64,000 bases of DNA from Bin5 sp965218625 (GCA_965218625.1 CBDCLG010000014.1:62001-126000), one strand, 5' to 3'. Counted from the stretch's first letter, positions 8,400 to 18,545 are shown. Notes: a model not told the origin generated them from the sequence alone. Translations and numbers: made by a program.

Positions 8400-9602
8400 T
8401 CAGCCCCAGCTGGCGATAAACTCTTCGACGTCAAGATCGGCCGGCATTGCGTAATAGAGGTAGCGTGAGCGTCGTTGCGGCCGTCCGGGGACCTCCTGCA
8501 GTGTATCCGCCTGGAGCCTGTCGTCCAACGCCGCAAACCGTTGCCAGAGCGCGCCGGCCTCTGATGCAGTGAAACGACGCGCCAGGTCATCGTAGAAGCA
8601 GCACATCGGCACATTGGCCGGGATGGCGCGTGCGCGCGCTTCCAGGGGCAGACCGGCCACGTCGGGTCGGTGCAGGGTGCGGATATTCCTGGCCAGCTTG
8701 GAGAGCAGGATCACACAGACGATGCGGCCCTTTGCGCCGGGATGCAGCTCGGCCAGCCTGGCGCGAAAGGCGGCCGCGTCGCGGTCCAGCACTGTGCGGA
8801 GCGTCGCTTCCACCAGGCTTCGCTCCTGCGCCAGCTGTTCGGCCCAGCCTTCGAACGTCTGCCGGGCGGCCGGCGAAAGGTACTGGCAGAAGCCCATTTC
8901 GCGGTCGAGGTCCCAGTTGCAGCTCTGCGGATTGTAGGGATAGAGCGGGCCGCCGATCGAGCGGAAGCCGCCGTGAATCGTGCGCCGCAGCCTGGCGCCG
9001 TAGTTGCTGCCCCAGTGGTGGTTCAGATTGATATAGACGACGCCGTCGCCGGCGTTGAGCTCGACCGGGATGCCGCCCGGCAGTGGCTTGCGCGGGTCGG
9101 CGTGCAGCTGGCGGTCTTCTTCTTCGGTGTTGGGCCGGCGAAAGCTGCCGGGCACCAGCCACAGCACGTTGTCGTCATAGAGGGGGATGTTCCATTGCAC
9201 ATAGGCGGGGCCGTTCTCAAGCAGGTCCATCTGCAGACCTTGCAGGGGCGCCATGTTGGGCGAATCGAAATCGCGGTGCCACTCGGCGGGCCCGTGGTCG
9301 CGGGTCGGACTGCACATCACCCACATCTCCGTGACGGCCGCTTCCGGCCCGCGCATCAGCTGTCTGCTGACATCCAGCGTGTTTTCGTGCAGCCAGAATT
9401 CGATCGTATTGGCGGTGGCGGCGTCAACGGTATGGTTGGCCGTCAAGCGCGGCTGCCTTCCGCCCGACAGCCAAGCTTGCCCTCCCTGGCGTTCTATGAG
9501 GGCGTCGTAGCCGGCACGCAGGTCAGGCAGCAGCTCCGGCGGGATCACTTCGCGCAGGACGATGTAGCCGTCATCCATCAGCTGTTGCGGATCGACTTTC
9601 AT
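8400..9602 (-). CDS. Long phytanoyl-CoA dioxygenase family protein (PhyH copy 5)
   Basis: 400 residues, about 130 longer than the other copies. The start ATG at 9602 has AAAGGAG nine bases upstream. The triad is PAEWHRDFDS and LNHHWGSNYG, followed by RLRRTIHGGF. The extra length is a C-terminal helical extension (about residues 245-400) with no motif I recognise, containing KLARNIRTLHRPDV. Predicted Fe(II)/2-oxoglutarate oxygenase. It is first in a likely pair with copy 4, and the GH127 gene lies upstream across a 174-base gap. The shared neighbourhood suggests the PhyH enzymes process a compound released or modified along with sugars; that link is inference. Confidence 0.88.
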   Translation of the reverse strand: MKVDPQQLMDDGYIVLREVIPPELLPDLRAGYDALIERQGGQAWLSGGRQPRLTANHTVDAATANTIEFWLHENTLDVSRQLMRGPEAAVTEMWVMCSPTRDHGPAEWHRDFDSPNMAPLQGLQMDLLENGPAYVQWNIPLYDDNVLWLVPGSFRRPNTEEEDRQLHADPRKPLPGGIPVELNAGDGVVYINLNHHWGSNYGARLRRTIHGGFRSIGGPLYPYNPQSCNWDLDREMGFCQYLSPAARQTFEGWAEQLAQERSLVEATLRTVLDRDAAAFRARLAELHPGAKGRIVCVILLSKLARNIRTLHRPDVAGLPLEARARAIPANVPMCCFYDDLARRFTASEAGALWQRFAALDDRLQADTLQEVPGRPQRRSRYLYYAMPADLDVEEFIASWG

Positions 9603-9776
9603 GGGCAGTTTCTCCTTTGCGTCGCCCTGGCAGCGGGCCGGTGTACAGGTGATGACCGGGCGCCTGGCCGTTCATCGCGCCGGGCGCGGCGCGCGATCCG
9701 GGGGCGCATCTGTCTCTCTGTCACAGGAGCAACCGGATCGCGAGTCCGGCGCTGACAGGGTGAATGTGAACGCGGT

Positions 9777-11616
9777 TCAAACTGTGTCCCCGCTCCTTTC
9801 ACGCGCAAAAGAGCCGAGCAGCGTTTGCACGCGCGCCAGGTAATTCCCGGTCTGCGCGTGATCCAGGATCCAGGCATCGTTACGCACTTCGTAGGGGACA
9901 TTTCTGACCCTGGACGGCGTCCAGCGGTCGGTGATTTCGGAGATGGGCACGAGGAAAGCAATCTGCCACAGTTCGTCATCGGGGGCGGCCGGTTTTGCTC
10001 CTTCCTGCCACTGCCTTGCCAGCGTCATAAAACAGACACCGGGAACCGAGAGTTCTTTCCGTCCCGGAATCTGAAACCTGGGCTTTGGGAAGGAACAGCT
10101 CTCCATTCTCCCGCTGAGGAACGACCAGTTCGGCCCTGTGCCACTCATACATCTGATGGATGGTAAGCGCAGGGTCGAGCATCAGCACGAGCGGACCGTA
10201 GAGGAGCGCGGCGAGCTCCACCTTGCCGGCAGCGGCGGGCGCATGTGTCATGGCCGGCGCGGAGAAGCCGTTCTGATCGGCGGGCACGAGTCGGAGATAG
10301 GGGTCGAAACCGATTTCCACCACATCCCCGGGCTGCCAGCGGCGTTGGATCGATGCGTAGCCCTGCGCCGGTGTGACGGCATGGGGTTGACCATTGAGGG
10401 TCATTTGGAAGGAGCGCGTCCAGTGGGGAACTCTTATGCTCAGGCCAAAGGAACGCTCGTCTTTCGGCTGGAGCTCCAGGCGCGAGGCAGGCTCTGAAGG
10501 GTATGTCGTAATCTGACGCAGGCGGACCTCTCCATCTTTGAGGGGGACCACAGCGTCGGAAGGCGTAAAGAGGTTGACGTCTATGCCGTTATCGTCGTGT
10601 GTGTAGATGAACTTGACGGCTTCCAAGAGCGTTCGGGGGCCGTGCATGGAGCAGCACCACCAGGCTACGTCATCACGCGACAGGTCTGTTGGATCGGCGC
10701 GAATCGAGCGGTAGGTGCAGAATCCTCCGCTGTGCTCTTGGTCGAAGTAGAGGTGATTGAGCAGCGTATGCTCGGCCACATCCATATATTTGGGCTCTCG
10801 CGTTGCCTGCCACAGACTCAACGAGAGGCGGAACCAATCGGCGATCGAACAGGTCTCATCCCTGGTCTCAAATGGATAGGTAGAGCCTTCGCTGATACCG
10901 CCCGAGACCCACATATTGCGCTGCAGGACCCGGTCCCAGACATTCTGGGCGTGCTCAAGGAATTCCGGTTTCGCGGTGGCCGCGAACAGGTCGACAAACC
11001 CGCGCATTGCCAGGAGATATGAATGCGTGTGATAGCTGTGCTCCTCGCCGCCGGGGTCGCCGAACTCCGGGTCGACGTCGACCCGTTGCGGGAGCTCTTC
11101 GGCGAACTTGAGGTAATCCCGGTTGCCGGTGGCCTTCGAAAGCGCAACCAGGCCCTCCAAAGGGGTCAACATCCAGTTCCAGGTCGTGTCCTGGGGCAGG
11201 TTGGCGCGATAGAAGTCGCCCAGTCTTTTGGCCGAATCAAGGGTTTCAGGCTCCTGGGTGGCTTCCCAATAGGCCAGCAGGCCCAGCAGGGCGCGGCTGC
11301 CGCCAAACCATGTGCCGGAAGCGAGCCGCGTGCTGAAAAAGCTGTCCGGCTGCTGGGAAAGCAAAAGCAGCCGGGCCGTCTCTTCGAGAATTGGCATGTG
11401 ATCTTTCCCGTACATCGTCGCTGCCGCAACGGTATCGACCCAGCGGCCCAGGCCGTCAACGCCCCAGGTCTGGGTATGGCCTTCGCCGCTCAGGATTCGA
11501 TCCCTCACGGCCAGGAGATGACTGAGGCTCAGTTCGATACGCGCGTCCAGCTGTCCGGAGACGTTTACCGAACGAAGGTCGACGGGAAATGGATGCCGAT
11601 CAGTCCTGGCCGTCAC
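9777..11616 (-). pseudogene. GH127 beta-L-arabinofuranosidase-like glycoside hydrolase, frameshifted near the C-terminus
   Basis: Starts at a GTG at 11616 with AAAGGAGG five bases upstream. About 510 residues are in the first frame. The zinc/cysteine catalytic signature of GH127 is visible: RDETCSIADWF supplies the Glu-x-Cys, and WWCCSMHGP supplies the Cys-Cys, one of which is the nucleophile in characterised members. Just after ENGELFLPK the reading moves to a second frame (PRFQIPGRKELSVPG to the stop at 9777, 100 residues more). Deleting one G at about 10087 (AAAGCCC) restores one chain of about 612 residues, close to family length. No signal peptide is seen, so it is likely cytosolic, acting on imported arabinosides. 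It is the upstream neighbour of the PhyH array. Confidence 0.82.
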
Positions 11617-12140
11617 TGTGCCCTCCTTTGGATGTCGCGGAGATCCGGCGCCGCTCGTTGCTGCCGGGAACAGCTGCTGGCGATGGGGTAGATGGACTGC
11701 CGGAATTCAGACATGGCATAGACGGCAAACCTGAAGTGCGGCGCCTGAAGGGGTGGTCCACCTGCCGTCCTCGACTGGAATCGAAGTGGCGAAAAACGAC
11801 TCACAGAGAGGGGTGAGACTGACGGATCGATGCAATTATATCATCTTTGATTGTTGATTGATAGCTGTGCGCTTTGACCGGGTCGCGGGCGGTCGCCGGT
11901 CGTGCGCGCTGACCCGGCGGGGTCTGGGGAGATGTTGAAGGTGAGCAGCGTGGCTTTGGAGAAGGAGGGGGATGCCGCCGTTCCACCCTGAAGTGGACTC
12001 GACCCGGGTTGCTAGACTTGGCGTTGACAGAATGGGAAAGGAAGGCCTTGGGTTGACTTCCTACACGCCTGCCATGTAATATCATGCTCGTATCCCCTTC
12101 CCCACGACTGTACATGTACCAGGAAGGCGCTACCTGGCCG
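11617..12140. other. Divergent intergenic region between GH127 and the methyltransferase
   Basis: No convincing gene. It holds a TATAAT on the minus strand (11835-11840) that could serve GH127, though no good -35 hexamer sits at the right distance, and a good plus-strand promoter at 12053-12082 for the methyltransferase. Small open frames on both strands have no ribosome sites or recognisable content. Confidence 0.5.
12053..12082 (+). promoter_or_regulatory. Promoter for the restriction-modification operon
   Basis: TTGACT (12053-12058) and TAATAT (12077-12082) with an 18-base spacer. Transcription would begin near 12089, so the first in-frame ATG at 12084 cannot be the translation start. Confidence 0.72.
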
Positions 12141-13136
12141 ATGAACCCTATGCGTGAACACTTGATCCGATCCGGCGCTCCCGCCAATGCTGGCCGCGAT
12201 CTGGAAGATCTTGTTCCGGATCATCTCATGTCGTTGGCCCGCAGCGACGAAAAGAGATCGATTCCGGCGATAGCCAGGGACTCGGAAGCCACAGCCGGAA
12301 TCGGGCGGCTGCTGAAAGAGATGCCGACCGCCCACCGGCTCCTTCTGGGCGATTCCAGACAGGCCGTAGCCGAGCTGCCGGATGCGTCTGTCCACCTTGC
12401 AATCACGTCTCCCCCGTACTGGACGTTGAAGGAGTATGAGGAACATCCGGACCAGTTGGGACACGTTGAAGACTACGACTCGTTCCTGGACGCCATAGAT
12501 ACCGTCTGGAAAGGGGTACACAGAGCCCTTGCGCCGGGGGGTCGCCTGGTGATCGTGGTTGGCGATGTCTGCCTGTCTCGGCGCAAGTTCGGACGTCATG
12601 TTGTTGTCCCGCTGCACGCCAGCATCCAGGAGCGTTGCCGCGCGCTGGGATATGACAATCTGGCGCCAATCATCTGGCACAAGATCGCCAATGCCACTTT
12701 GGAAGCAGCCAATGGTTCCAGTTTTCTCGGAAAACCCTACGAGCCAAACGCCGTGATCAAGAATGACATCGAGTTCATACTCTTCCAGCGAAAGCCAGGC
12801 GGCTATCGCAAGCCAACGCTGGCCGCGAGGGTGATGTCGGTCATCCCGGAAAACCTGCACCGCCAGTACTTCCAGCAGATTTGGACACTGGGAGGCGCAT
12901 CGACCAGGAGACATCCAGCACCTTTCCCGCGTAAGCTCGCCGAAAGAGTGATACGAATGTTCTCGTTTGTGGGCGATACAGTTCTGGACCCGTTTATGGG
13001 GACCGGCACCAGCTGTGTCGCCGCAGCCATGCTGGGACGGAACAGCATCGGGATCGAAGTGGAACCATCCTACTTCGACATAGCCGTCTCTGCATTTGAT
13101 GAGGTACAGCGTTCACAGATGCATCTGGGTGTATGA
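12141..13136 (+). CDS. DNA methyltransferase, SPPYW (N4-cytosine-type, beta-class order)
   Basis: 331 residues from the ATG at 12141 (AGGAAGG 13 bases upstream; alternatives at 12114 and 12150). The catalytic motif IV TSPPYWTLKEY comes before the AdoMet-binding motif I (DTVLDPFMGTGTS), the beta-class order. SPPYW is usual in N4-cytosine enzymes, although some N6-adenine enzymes share SPPY. An additional HKIANATLEAANGSSF segment lies between, and FPRKLAERVIRMFS precedes motif I. It protects host DNA from the restriction enzyme encoded immediately downstream, whose ATG overlaps this stop (ATGA). The recognition site cannot be read from the sequence; if the partner keeps XhoI specificity it would be CTCGAG. 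Transcribed from the promoter at 12053-12082. Confidence 0.9.
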   Translation: MNPMREHLIRSGAPANAGRDLEDLVPDHLMSLARSDEKRSIPAIARDSEATAGIGRLLKEMPTAHRLLLGDSRQAVAELPDASVHLAITSPPYWTLKEYEEHPDQLGHVEDYDSFLDAIDTVWKGVHRALAPGGRLVIVVGDVCLSRRKFGRHVVVPLHASIQERCRALGYDNLAPIIWHKIANATLEAANGSSFLGKPYEPNAVIKNDIEFILFQRKPGGYRKPTLAARVMSVIPENLHRQYFQQIWTLGGASTRRHPAPFPRKLAERVIRMFSFVGDTVLDPFMGTGTSCVAAAMLGRNSIGIEVEPSYFDIAVSAFDEVQRSQMHLGV

Positions 13137-13967
13137 CGGAGGGAATTGTGTCGTCAGCGCCAGGCGGCTTCAGGATCCCGCCAGCCGTCTTTGCCGACGC
13201 GATCCGCTATTTCTGGAGGCAGAGGGATAGGCAGGCCGCCACAGCCCGCGGGGGCGAAGGACAGGGGCGAAACGTCCGGCGGAGGAATGCATCTGGACGA
13301 AATGCAGGCTTCGATAGTCACTCTGATGATCAACCATGGCGTGCCTCGCCGAGAGATTTTTTCAAACTGTGCATTGCACAAGACGGGGAAATTGGAGCTG
13401 CCCGGCTTTTACCGCCCTGCCAAACAGTGGGACCTGCTGGTCGTGCGCGATGGGCGCCTGCTGGCAGCGATGGAACTCAAGGCCCAGGTCGGCCCCTCCT
13501 TTGGAAACAATTTCAACAACAGAACCGAAGAGGCGATTGGCAGCGCTACAGATTTCTGGACCGCCTACCGCGAAAACGTCTTTCGCCACTCACCGCAGCC
13601 ATGGCTTGGCTATCTGTTTCTCCTGGAGGACGATGCGAAGTCGAAGGTCTCTGTGCGTAATGCGCAACCGCACTTCGATGTTCTGCCAGAATTCGATGGC
13701 GCCTCGTATGCCAAACGATATGAGCTGTTCTGCAGGAAGCTGGTCCTCGAGAGAAAGTACAGTTCGGCCTGCTTTCTGATGGCAAAACGCCCTCAACCCG
13801 AGGCGGCTTCAGAGGACACAAACCCCCCCGGGTCGCGTAACGACCGTCCAGTTGCCGCGCCGCCCGGTGTTGGCAACGGGGAAGGCACGGTCTACGGCGA
13901 ACCCTCCGACGACTTGAATGCCCGCCAATTTCTCAGCCACCTGTTGAGAGCGGTTGTTCCCGTGTAG
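13133..13967 (+). pseudogene. XhoI/PaeR7I-type type II restriction endonuclease, frameshifted
   Basis: The start ATG at 13133 overlaps the methyltransferase stop. The first 40 residues (FADAIRYFWRQRDRQAATARG) match the N-terminus of XhoI/PaeR7I enzymes but run out of frame; the rest continues in the next frame as KDRGETSGGGMHLDEMQ to the stop at 13967. Removing one G from the run of five at about 13250-13254 fuses them. The hallmark of the family follows: WDLLVVRDGRLLAAMELK, then QVGPSFGNNFNNRTEEAIG, where the E-x-K is the PD-(D/E)xK active site. XhoI-type enzymes cut CTCGAG; keeping that specificity is inference. If the frameshift is real the host holds an orphan methyltransferase. Confidence 0.85.
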
Positions 13968-14338
13968 GCTCGTCCACACCGTTCCACGTTTCCCTCCCTT
14001 TCTGCCGCGCAATCTAACGTCAAGAAACAAGCAATCCTCTTTCCTGCGGCCTGCCAGCCGCGAACAGGAGGCGCCAGGCGGCGCCAGGCGGCCGCCGGCC
14101 CGAAATCGGTGCCGAAGTTGACCGATTTTGGGACTTTTCTATTGCCTGCTTCCCCCAATCCATCCAGCCCACCCGCCGCTCTTTTTCCTTCACGCTCCAG
14201 AGTGGTTGCCCTTCTCCCGGGGCGCGCGGCCAGCCAGCCAAAAGTTGCCAACGGAACAGTTCGGCCTGCTTGTCGTTCGCGGCAAAATAAAGTATGATAG
14301 AATTAAGAGGTACTGTTATTTTAGAGGAGAATGCCCAT
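13968..14338. other. Gene-free stretch with promoter
   Basis: 370 bases without a supported gene. A short tandem GCGCCAGGCG motif occurs near 14070-14090. The only functional signal I can read is the promoter at 14270-14298. Confidence 0.5.
14270..14298 (+). promoter_or_regulatory. Promoter for the GNAT-like / AAA-R3H operon
   Basis: TTGTCG (14270-14275), 17-base spacer, TATGAT (14293-14298). The in-frame ATG at 14294 lies inside the -10 element, so the translation start must be downstream, at TTG 14339. Confidence 0.68.
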
Positions 14339-15475
14339 TTGTCGTTTCGGCCTTTTTTCCTAGGCGACGCGCTATTGCTGCAACGGCTGCGCAAGTATTC
14401 GACGCCCCTCCAGATCGAGCGCATCCTGCTGGAATCAGTCTCCCCGGTGCGGACTGCACTGCGCTCCGGCTTTCCCTGGTACCGCCACAGCTCGTTCACC
14501 TATGTTCTGCGCCAGGAAGAGAACGGCCTGGCCAGCGAAGGGCTGATCCAGCTGCGTGTGCGCCCGCATTCGCACGAGGCCGACGTGACGCTGCTCTCGC
14601 CAGCGCTGGACGCCCCCCAGGGCCATCCCGCGATCTGGCAGAAGCTGCTGACGTACAGCGCGCAGCAGATTGTGCGCCAGAAGGTCGGCCGGCTGTTCAG
14701 CGATCTGCCGGACCAGCCGCTGCCGGTGAATACCTTCAGGCAGGCCGGCTTCGTGGTGCTGACGCGGGTCACGGTGTGGCGCGTGGGTACACGGCGGACG
14801 GCGGGCGAGAATGCGGCGCCGGAGAGGCTGCGCAAGCAGAATGCGAGCGACGCGCTCGAGCTGGAGCGGCTGTACGGCCGGATCACGCCGGCGGGCGTGC
14901 AGCAGCTGGAGATGGGGCCGGCGCCGGTCCACCCGGAGAACGACGAGCGGGTGGCGCCGATTTTGTCGAACCCGCAGCAGGCGCCGATGAGCAGCTATGT
15001 CCTCGAGGATGCGAGCGGGGAGGGGCTGGCGGGCTGTGTGCAGATTCTGTGGGGCAAGCGGGGGGCATGGATCCGTCTGTGGGTGGATACGAACGACCCG
15101 GACACGGGGAATGCGCGGCGGCTGCTGGGCTATGCCCTGCAGCGTGTGCGCGAGGCGCCGGACGCGCGGCGGGCGTACATCGGGGTGCGGGCGTATGAGG
15201 GCGGGCTGAACGCGCTGCTGGGCGATTTTCGCTTCGCGCCCTTCACCGACCGCGTGCTGATGGTGCGCAATATACTGCAGTGGCAGCGGCAAGCGGCTCA
15301 CCGTCGGCTGCCGGCGCTGGAGGGGGTGCAGGAGGCTGTGCCGGGCTCACTGGCGGTCCCGAAGGCAACGGTCTCGCCGCCGGCGGAGTTGTGCGCTTGC
15401 CCGGCTCCGTTCGCCGATCGGGCCGGCTGCAGCGTCGACGGCGAGCAAACTGAGGAACCGATCGGACAACGATGA
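14339..15475 (+). CDS. Uncharacterised protein, probable tandem GNAT-like domains
   Basis: 378 residues from TTG 14339, preceded by AGAGGAG about nine bases upstream; the longer ATG at 14294 is inside the promoter. I do not recognise the family with certainty. The N-terminal half ([16 protein letters not shown], then alternating strands and [15 protein letters not shown]) and the C-terminal half ([50 protein letters not shown]) both have the strand-helix-strand pattern of acetyltransferase folds. The last 60 residues are low complexity. Its stop overlaps the ATG of the AAA-R3H gene (ATGA), so the two are translationally coupled. Confidence 0.7.
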   Translation: MSFRPFFLGDALLLQRLRKYSTPLQIERILLESVSPVRTALRSGFPWYRHSSFTYVLRQEENGLASEGLIQLRVRPHSHEADVTLLSPALDAPQGHPAIWQKLLTYSAQQIVRQKVGRLFSDLPDQPLPVNTFRQAGFVVLTRVTVWRVGTRRTAGENAAPERLRKQNASDALELERLYGRITPAGVQQLEMGPAPVHPENDERVAPILSNPQQAPMSSYVLEDASGEGLAGCVQILWGKRGAWIRLWVDTNDPDTGNARRLLGYALQRVREAPDARRAYIGVRAYEGGLNALLGDFRFAPFTDRVLMVRNILQWQRQAAHRRLPALEGVQEAVPGSLAVPKATVSPPAELCACPAPFADRAGCSVDGEQTEEPIGQR

Positions 15476-17085
15476 GTCTACGTATAGCGGACGACCTGGA
15501 CCTGCTGCTGGCTGTTCTGCCCGACCGCATCCGCGGCTCGCTGCGGCAGCTGGGCCGCGCCGGCGACCTGATCGAGATCGTGATGGACCTCGGCCGCCTG
15601 CCCGAGGCGCGTTTCCCCGACGCGGAGCTTTCGCTCAGCCCGGATGAGACGACGCGCGACGACCTGCAGCAAGTGATCGGCAACATCGGCGACTTCGGCG
15701 CCGACAACCGGGCGGGTATCGAGCGGACGCTGCACCGCATCTCGGCGATCCGCAACCGCAAGGGCGCGGTGATCGGGCTGACCTGCCGCGTGGGACGGGC
15801 GGTGTACGGCGTGATCGACATTATCCAGGACATCATCATGAGCGGCAGCAGTCTGCTGCTGCTGGGGCGGCCCGGCGTCGGCAAGACGACGCTGCTGCGC
15901 GAGGCGTCGCGGGTGCTGAGCGACAAGAAGCGGGTGGTGATCGTGGATACGAGCAACGAGATTGCGGGCGACGGCGACATTCCGCACCCGTCGATCGGCC
16001 GGGCGCGGCGCATGCAGGTGGCGACGCCTACTCTGCAGCACGAGGTGATGATCGAAGCGGTTGAAAACCACATGCCCGAGGCGATCATCATCGACGAGAT
16101 CGGGCGCGAGCTGGAGGCGGTGGCCGCACGCACGATCGCGGAGCGCGGCGTGCAGCTGATCGGCACCGCGCACGGCAATACGCTCGAAAACCTGTTGATG
16201 AACCCGACCCTCTCCGACCTTGTGGGCGGCATCGACACGGTCACGCTCTCCGACGAGGAGGCGCGGCGGCGGGGCACGCAGAAGACGGTGCTGGAGCGCA
16301 AGGCGCCGCCGACCTTCGACGTGTTGATCGAGATCCAGGACCGGCAGCGCATGATCGTTCACCACAAGGTGGCCGAGGCGGTCGATTCGCTGCTGCGCGG
16401 CTGGACGCTCTCGCCTGAGATCCGCTACGTCAACAGCGAGAACGAAGTCCACATTGAAGCGGTCGAGAACAGGGAACGGGCCGGGCGCATCGGCCAGAGC
16501 CGCCAGGGGCAGGATGGGAGCCGCCGCCGCCAGAGCGGCCGCAGGCGCGACGAGCGCGCCGCGGCGCTGGCGGAAGCGGTCGACGGCAGCGCGCAGAGCG
16601 GCAACGGCGAGGCCAAACCGAGGGCCGTGCGCGTTTTCCCCTACGGCATCGGCCAGAACCGGCTGCGTACCGCCGCCCAGAACCTGAACGTATCGGTCGA
16701 GGTGGTCAAAGAGCTGCGCGACGCCGATATCGTCATGACCTTGAAGAACTATTTCCGCCAGAAGCCGCAGCCGATCGCCGACGCGGAGCGCCGCAACGTG
16801 CCGGTCTACGTTTTGCGCAGCAACACGGTCACGCAAATGGAGCAGTATCTGCTCGACGTTTTCCATCTGCGCCGCGACGATCCCGATGTCGTCTTTGATA
16901 CGGCGATGCGGGAGACGCAGAACGCGATTCAACGGCTGCAGAAGGGCGAAAAGTCGGTAGAGCTGAGTCCGCAGGCGGCGTCGATTCGCAGCCAGCAGCA
17001 CCAGCTGGCGCGCACGGCGAATCTCATCAGTCACAGCTACGGGCGGGAACCGCACCGCCGCGTGCGCATCTTCAGCCCCCCCTAG
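15472..17085 (+). CDS. AAA ATPase with C-terminal R3H domain (Ycf45/SpoIIIAA-like)
   Basis: 537 residues. Walker [12 protein letters not shown] lies at about residues 132-142 and Walker [10 protein letters not shown] at about 203-211, followed by a sensor segment ([12 protein letters not shown]). A low-complexity Arg/Gln linker occupies about 335-385. The C-terminus ends in an R3H motif ([10 protein letters not shown] ... [11 protein letters not shown], about 505-535), which binds single-stranded nucleic acid. This architecture is that of Ycf45 proteins in cyanobacteria and plastids, related to the SpoIIIAA ATPase core. A role in nucleic-acid handling is likely; the exact function is not established. 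It overlaps the upstream GNAT-like gene by four bases and lies 20 bases before tmk. Confidence 0.9.
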   Translation: MSLRIADDLDLLLAVLPDRIRGSLRQLGRAGDLIEIVMDLGRLPEARFPDAELSLSPDETTRDDLQQVIGNIGDFGADNRAGIERTLHRISAIRNRKGAVIGLTCRVGRAVYGVIDIIQDIIMSGSSLLLLGRPGVGKTTLLREASRVLSDKKRVVIVDTSNEIAGDGDIPHPSIGRARRMQVATPTLQHEVMIEAVENHMPEAIIIDEIGRELEAVAARTIAERGVQLIGTAHGNTLENLLMNPTLSDLVGGIDTVTLSDEEARRRGTQKTVLERKAPPTFDVLIEIQDRQRMIVHHKVAEAVDSLLRGWTLSPEIRYVNSENEVHIEAVENRERAGRIGQSRQGQDGSRRRQSGRRRDERAAALAEAVDGSAQSGNGEAKPRAVRVFPYGIGQNRLRTAAQNLNVSVEVVKELRDADIVMTLKNYFRQKPQPIADAERRNVPVYVLRSNTVTQMEQYLLDVFHLRRDDPDVVFDTAMRETQNAIQRLQKGEKSVELSPQAASIRSQQHQLARTANLISHSYGREPHRRVRIFSPP

Positions 17086-17105
17086 GCGCCGGTGGCGCAA
17101 AGCCT

Positions 17106-17741
17106 ATGTTTATCACTTTAGAAGGTTCAGACGGCAGCGGCAAGACAACGCAGGTCCATCTGCTGGCGGAATATCTACGCCGGGCCGGCCGGTCTGTGCT
17201 GACGACGCGCGAGCCGGGCGGCACGCGTATCAGCGATGGTGTCCGTCAGCTGCTGCTCGACCTGGCCCATACCGAGATGCACGCCCGTGCGGAGACGCTG
17301 CTCTTCAACGCCGCGCGCGCGCAGCTGGTCGCCGAGGTGATCCGCCCGGCGCTGGCGGAGGGCGGGATCGTTCTGTGCGACCGCTTCGCCGACAGCACGC
17401 TCGCCTACCAGGGTTACGGCCATCAGCAGGAGATCGCCGAGATGGCGCGCATGATCGAGTATGCGACCGGAGGGTTGCGGCCCGATCTGACCGTTTTCCT
17501 GGACCTGCCGCCATGGGAGGGGCTCAGGCGCAACCGGAGCCAGGGCGACGGCAAGTGGAACCGGCTCGACGCGCAGGAGTTGTCGTTCCATCAGCGCGTC
17601 GTGGCCGGCTATCGGAAACTGATCACGCGCGAGCCGCAGCGTTGGGCCGTCATAGACGCCTCGCAGCCGCGCGAGCAGGTCCATGAGGACATCGTGCGCG
17701 CGGTGGAAAAAAGGCTGGCCGTGTTTGCGCCCGCTCCCTGA
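17106..17741 (+). CDS. tmk: Thymidylate kinase
   Basis: 211 residues, normal for the family. It phosphorylates dTMP to dTDP with ATP in the cytosol, an essential step of dTTP synthesis. The P-loop is GSDGSGKTT (residues 7-15), the dTMP-binding REPGGT follows at about 36-41, DRFADSTLAYQGYG is the DRY/F-type motif, and the lid region carries arginines (LRRNRSQGDGKWNRLD). The ATG at 17106 puts the P-loop at the expected distance from the N-terminus. It lies between the AAA-R3H gene and the c-di-AMP receptor gene; the tmk-darA order is also found in Firmicutes. Confidence 0.95.
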   Translation: MFITLEGSDGSGKTTQVHLLAEYLRRAGRSVLTTREPGGTRISDGVRQLLLDLAHTEMHARAETLLFNAARAQLVAEVIRPALAEGGIVLCDRFADSTLAYQGYGHQQEIAEMARMIEYATGGLRPDLTVFLDLPPWEGLRRNRSQGDGKWNRLDAQELSFHQRVVAGYRKLITREPQRWAVIDASQPREQVHEDIVRAVEKRLAVFAPAP

Positions 17742-17784
17742 AGAGGCACTGCCTGACACGAGCGGCTGCCGTCCGGAGCTGTGT

Positions 17785-18114
17785 ATGAAACTGGTCATCG
17801 CGATCGTAAACGAGGAAGACAGCCCCAATCTGCTGGACCGTCTGGGCCGGCGCGGCTATGCGGCGACGATCACCGGCACGCGCGGCGGCTTTTTGCGCAT
17901 CGGCAACGCGACGATTTTCTGCGGGGTGGAGGACGGGCAGGTCGAGGATGTGCTGACCGTTTTTCGCGAGAGCTGCACCAGCCGCATCCAGTACGTCACG
18001 CCCCTGCCGCCGGTGATGGAGCCGGGTGAGATGCACATCCCCGCGCCGGTGGAGAAGCAGGTGGGCGGCGCGACGATTTTTGTTGTGCCGGTGGACCATT
18101 TCGAGAAGATATAG
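17785..18114 (+). CDS. darA: Cyclic-di-AMP receptor, PstA/DarA family
   Basis: 109 residues, the family's usual length. The start ATG at 17785 has CGGAG seven bases upstream and discards 34 spurious in-frame codons inside tmk. MKLVIAIVNEEDSPNLLDRL, TRGGFLRIGNATIFCGVED and the C-terminal GGATIFVVPVDHFEKI match the PII-like PstA/DarA family, cytosolic trimers that bind c-di-AMP between subunits. The effector downstream of this receptor is unknown in most bacteria. Gene order tmk-darA supports the assignment. No c-di-AMP cyclase is seen in this window. Confidence 0.92.
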   Translation: MKLVIAIVNEEDSPNLLDRLGRRGYAATITGTRGGFLRIGNATIFCGVEDGQVEDVLTVFRESCTSRIQYVTPLPPVMEPGEMHIPAPVEKQVGGATIFVVPVDHFEKI

Positions 18115-18140
18115 GCGCGCCTGCCGGGCGCGGCTGCCCG

Positions 18141-18545
18141 CTACAGCCCTCCCAGCCCCGGCATGCCGCCGTCGTCCCCCTCCGGCGGATCCGGCATCGA
18201 TTCCTCGATCGATTCGGGGCTTTCGCCCGCATCGAGGCGGTCGATCACCTCGTTCATCTCCTCGTCGAGCGGCTCGCCGGCCTCGTCGCTCATCTTGCGC
18301 ATGAAATGGGCCAGCGCGCGCGGGTCCTCCTGTTGGAGCCCGGCCATGAGCGAGGGATCGTCGGCCATCGATTCGACGCTGTTCTCCTCGGAACGCAGCA
18401 CGCGCAGCCGGCTCATGAGCCGTTGCAGCCGCTCCCCCGCGCACTCCGGGCAGGCGGCCGCGCCGGCGTCGGCCTCCGCCATCGTGCGGAAGAGCACGCT
18501 TACGCGTCTTTTGCAGTCGTAGCAGTAGTATTCGTAGATCGGCAT
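18141..18545 (-). CDS. FmdB-type zinc ribbon protein
   Basis: 134 residues. It begins MPIYEYYCYDCKRR and has a second CPEC pair at about residues 37-40, the two CxxC knuckles of the FmdB putative regulatory domain. The rest is acidic (QQEDPRALAHFMRKMSDE and a Glu/Asp-rich tail ending in GGMPGLGGL), longer than the usual 60-110 residues of the family. FmdB-like proteins bind zinc; whether they act on DNA or other proteins is unsettled. It is convergent with the darA gene, 26 bases away, and divergent from gmk. Confidence 0.88.
   Translation of the reverse strand: MPIYEYYCYDCKRRVSVLFRTMAEADAGAAACPECAGERLQRLMSRLRVLRSEENSVESMADDPSLMAGLQQEDPRALAHFMRKMSDEAGEPLDEEMNEVIDRLDAGESPESIEESMPDPPEGDDGGMPGLGGL

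Noticed and set aside
15478..17100. Minus-strand open frame of 540 codons opposite the AAA-R3H gene
   Set aside because: A mirror of a strongly conserved ATPase; composition is His/Arg/Asp-rich as in antisense shadows.
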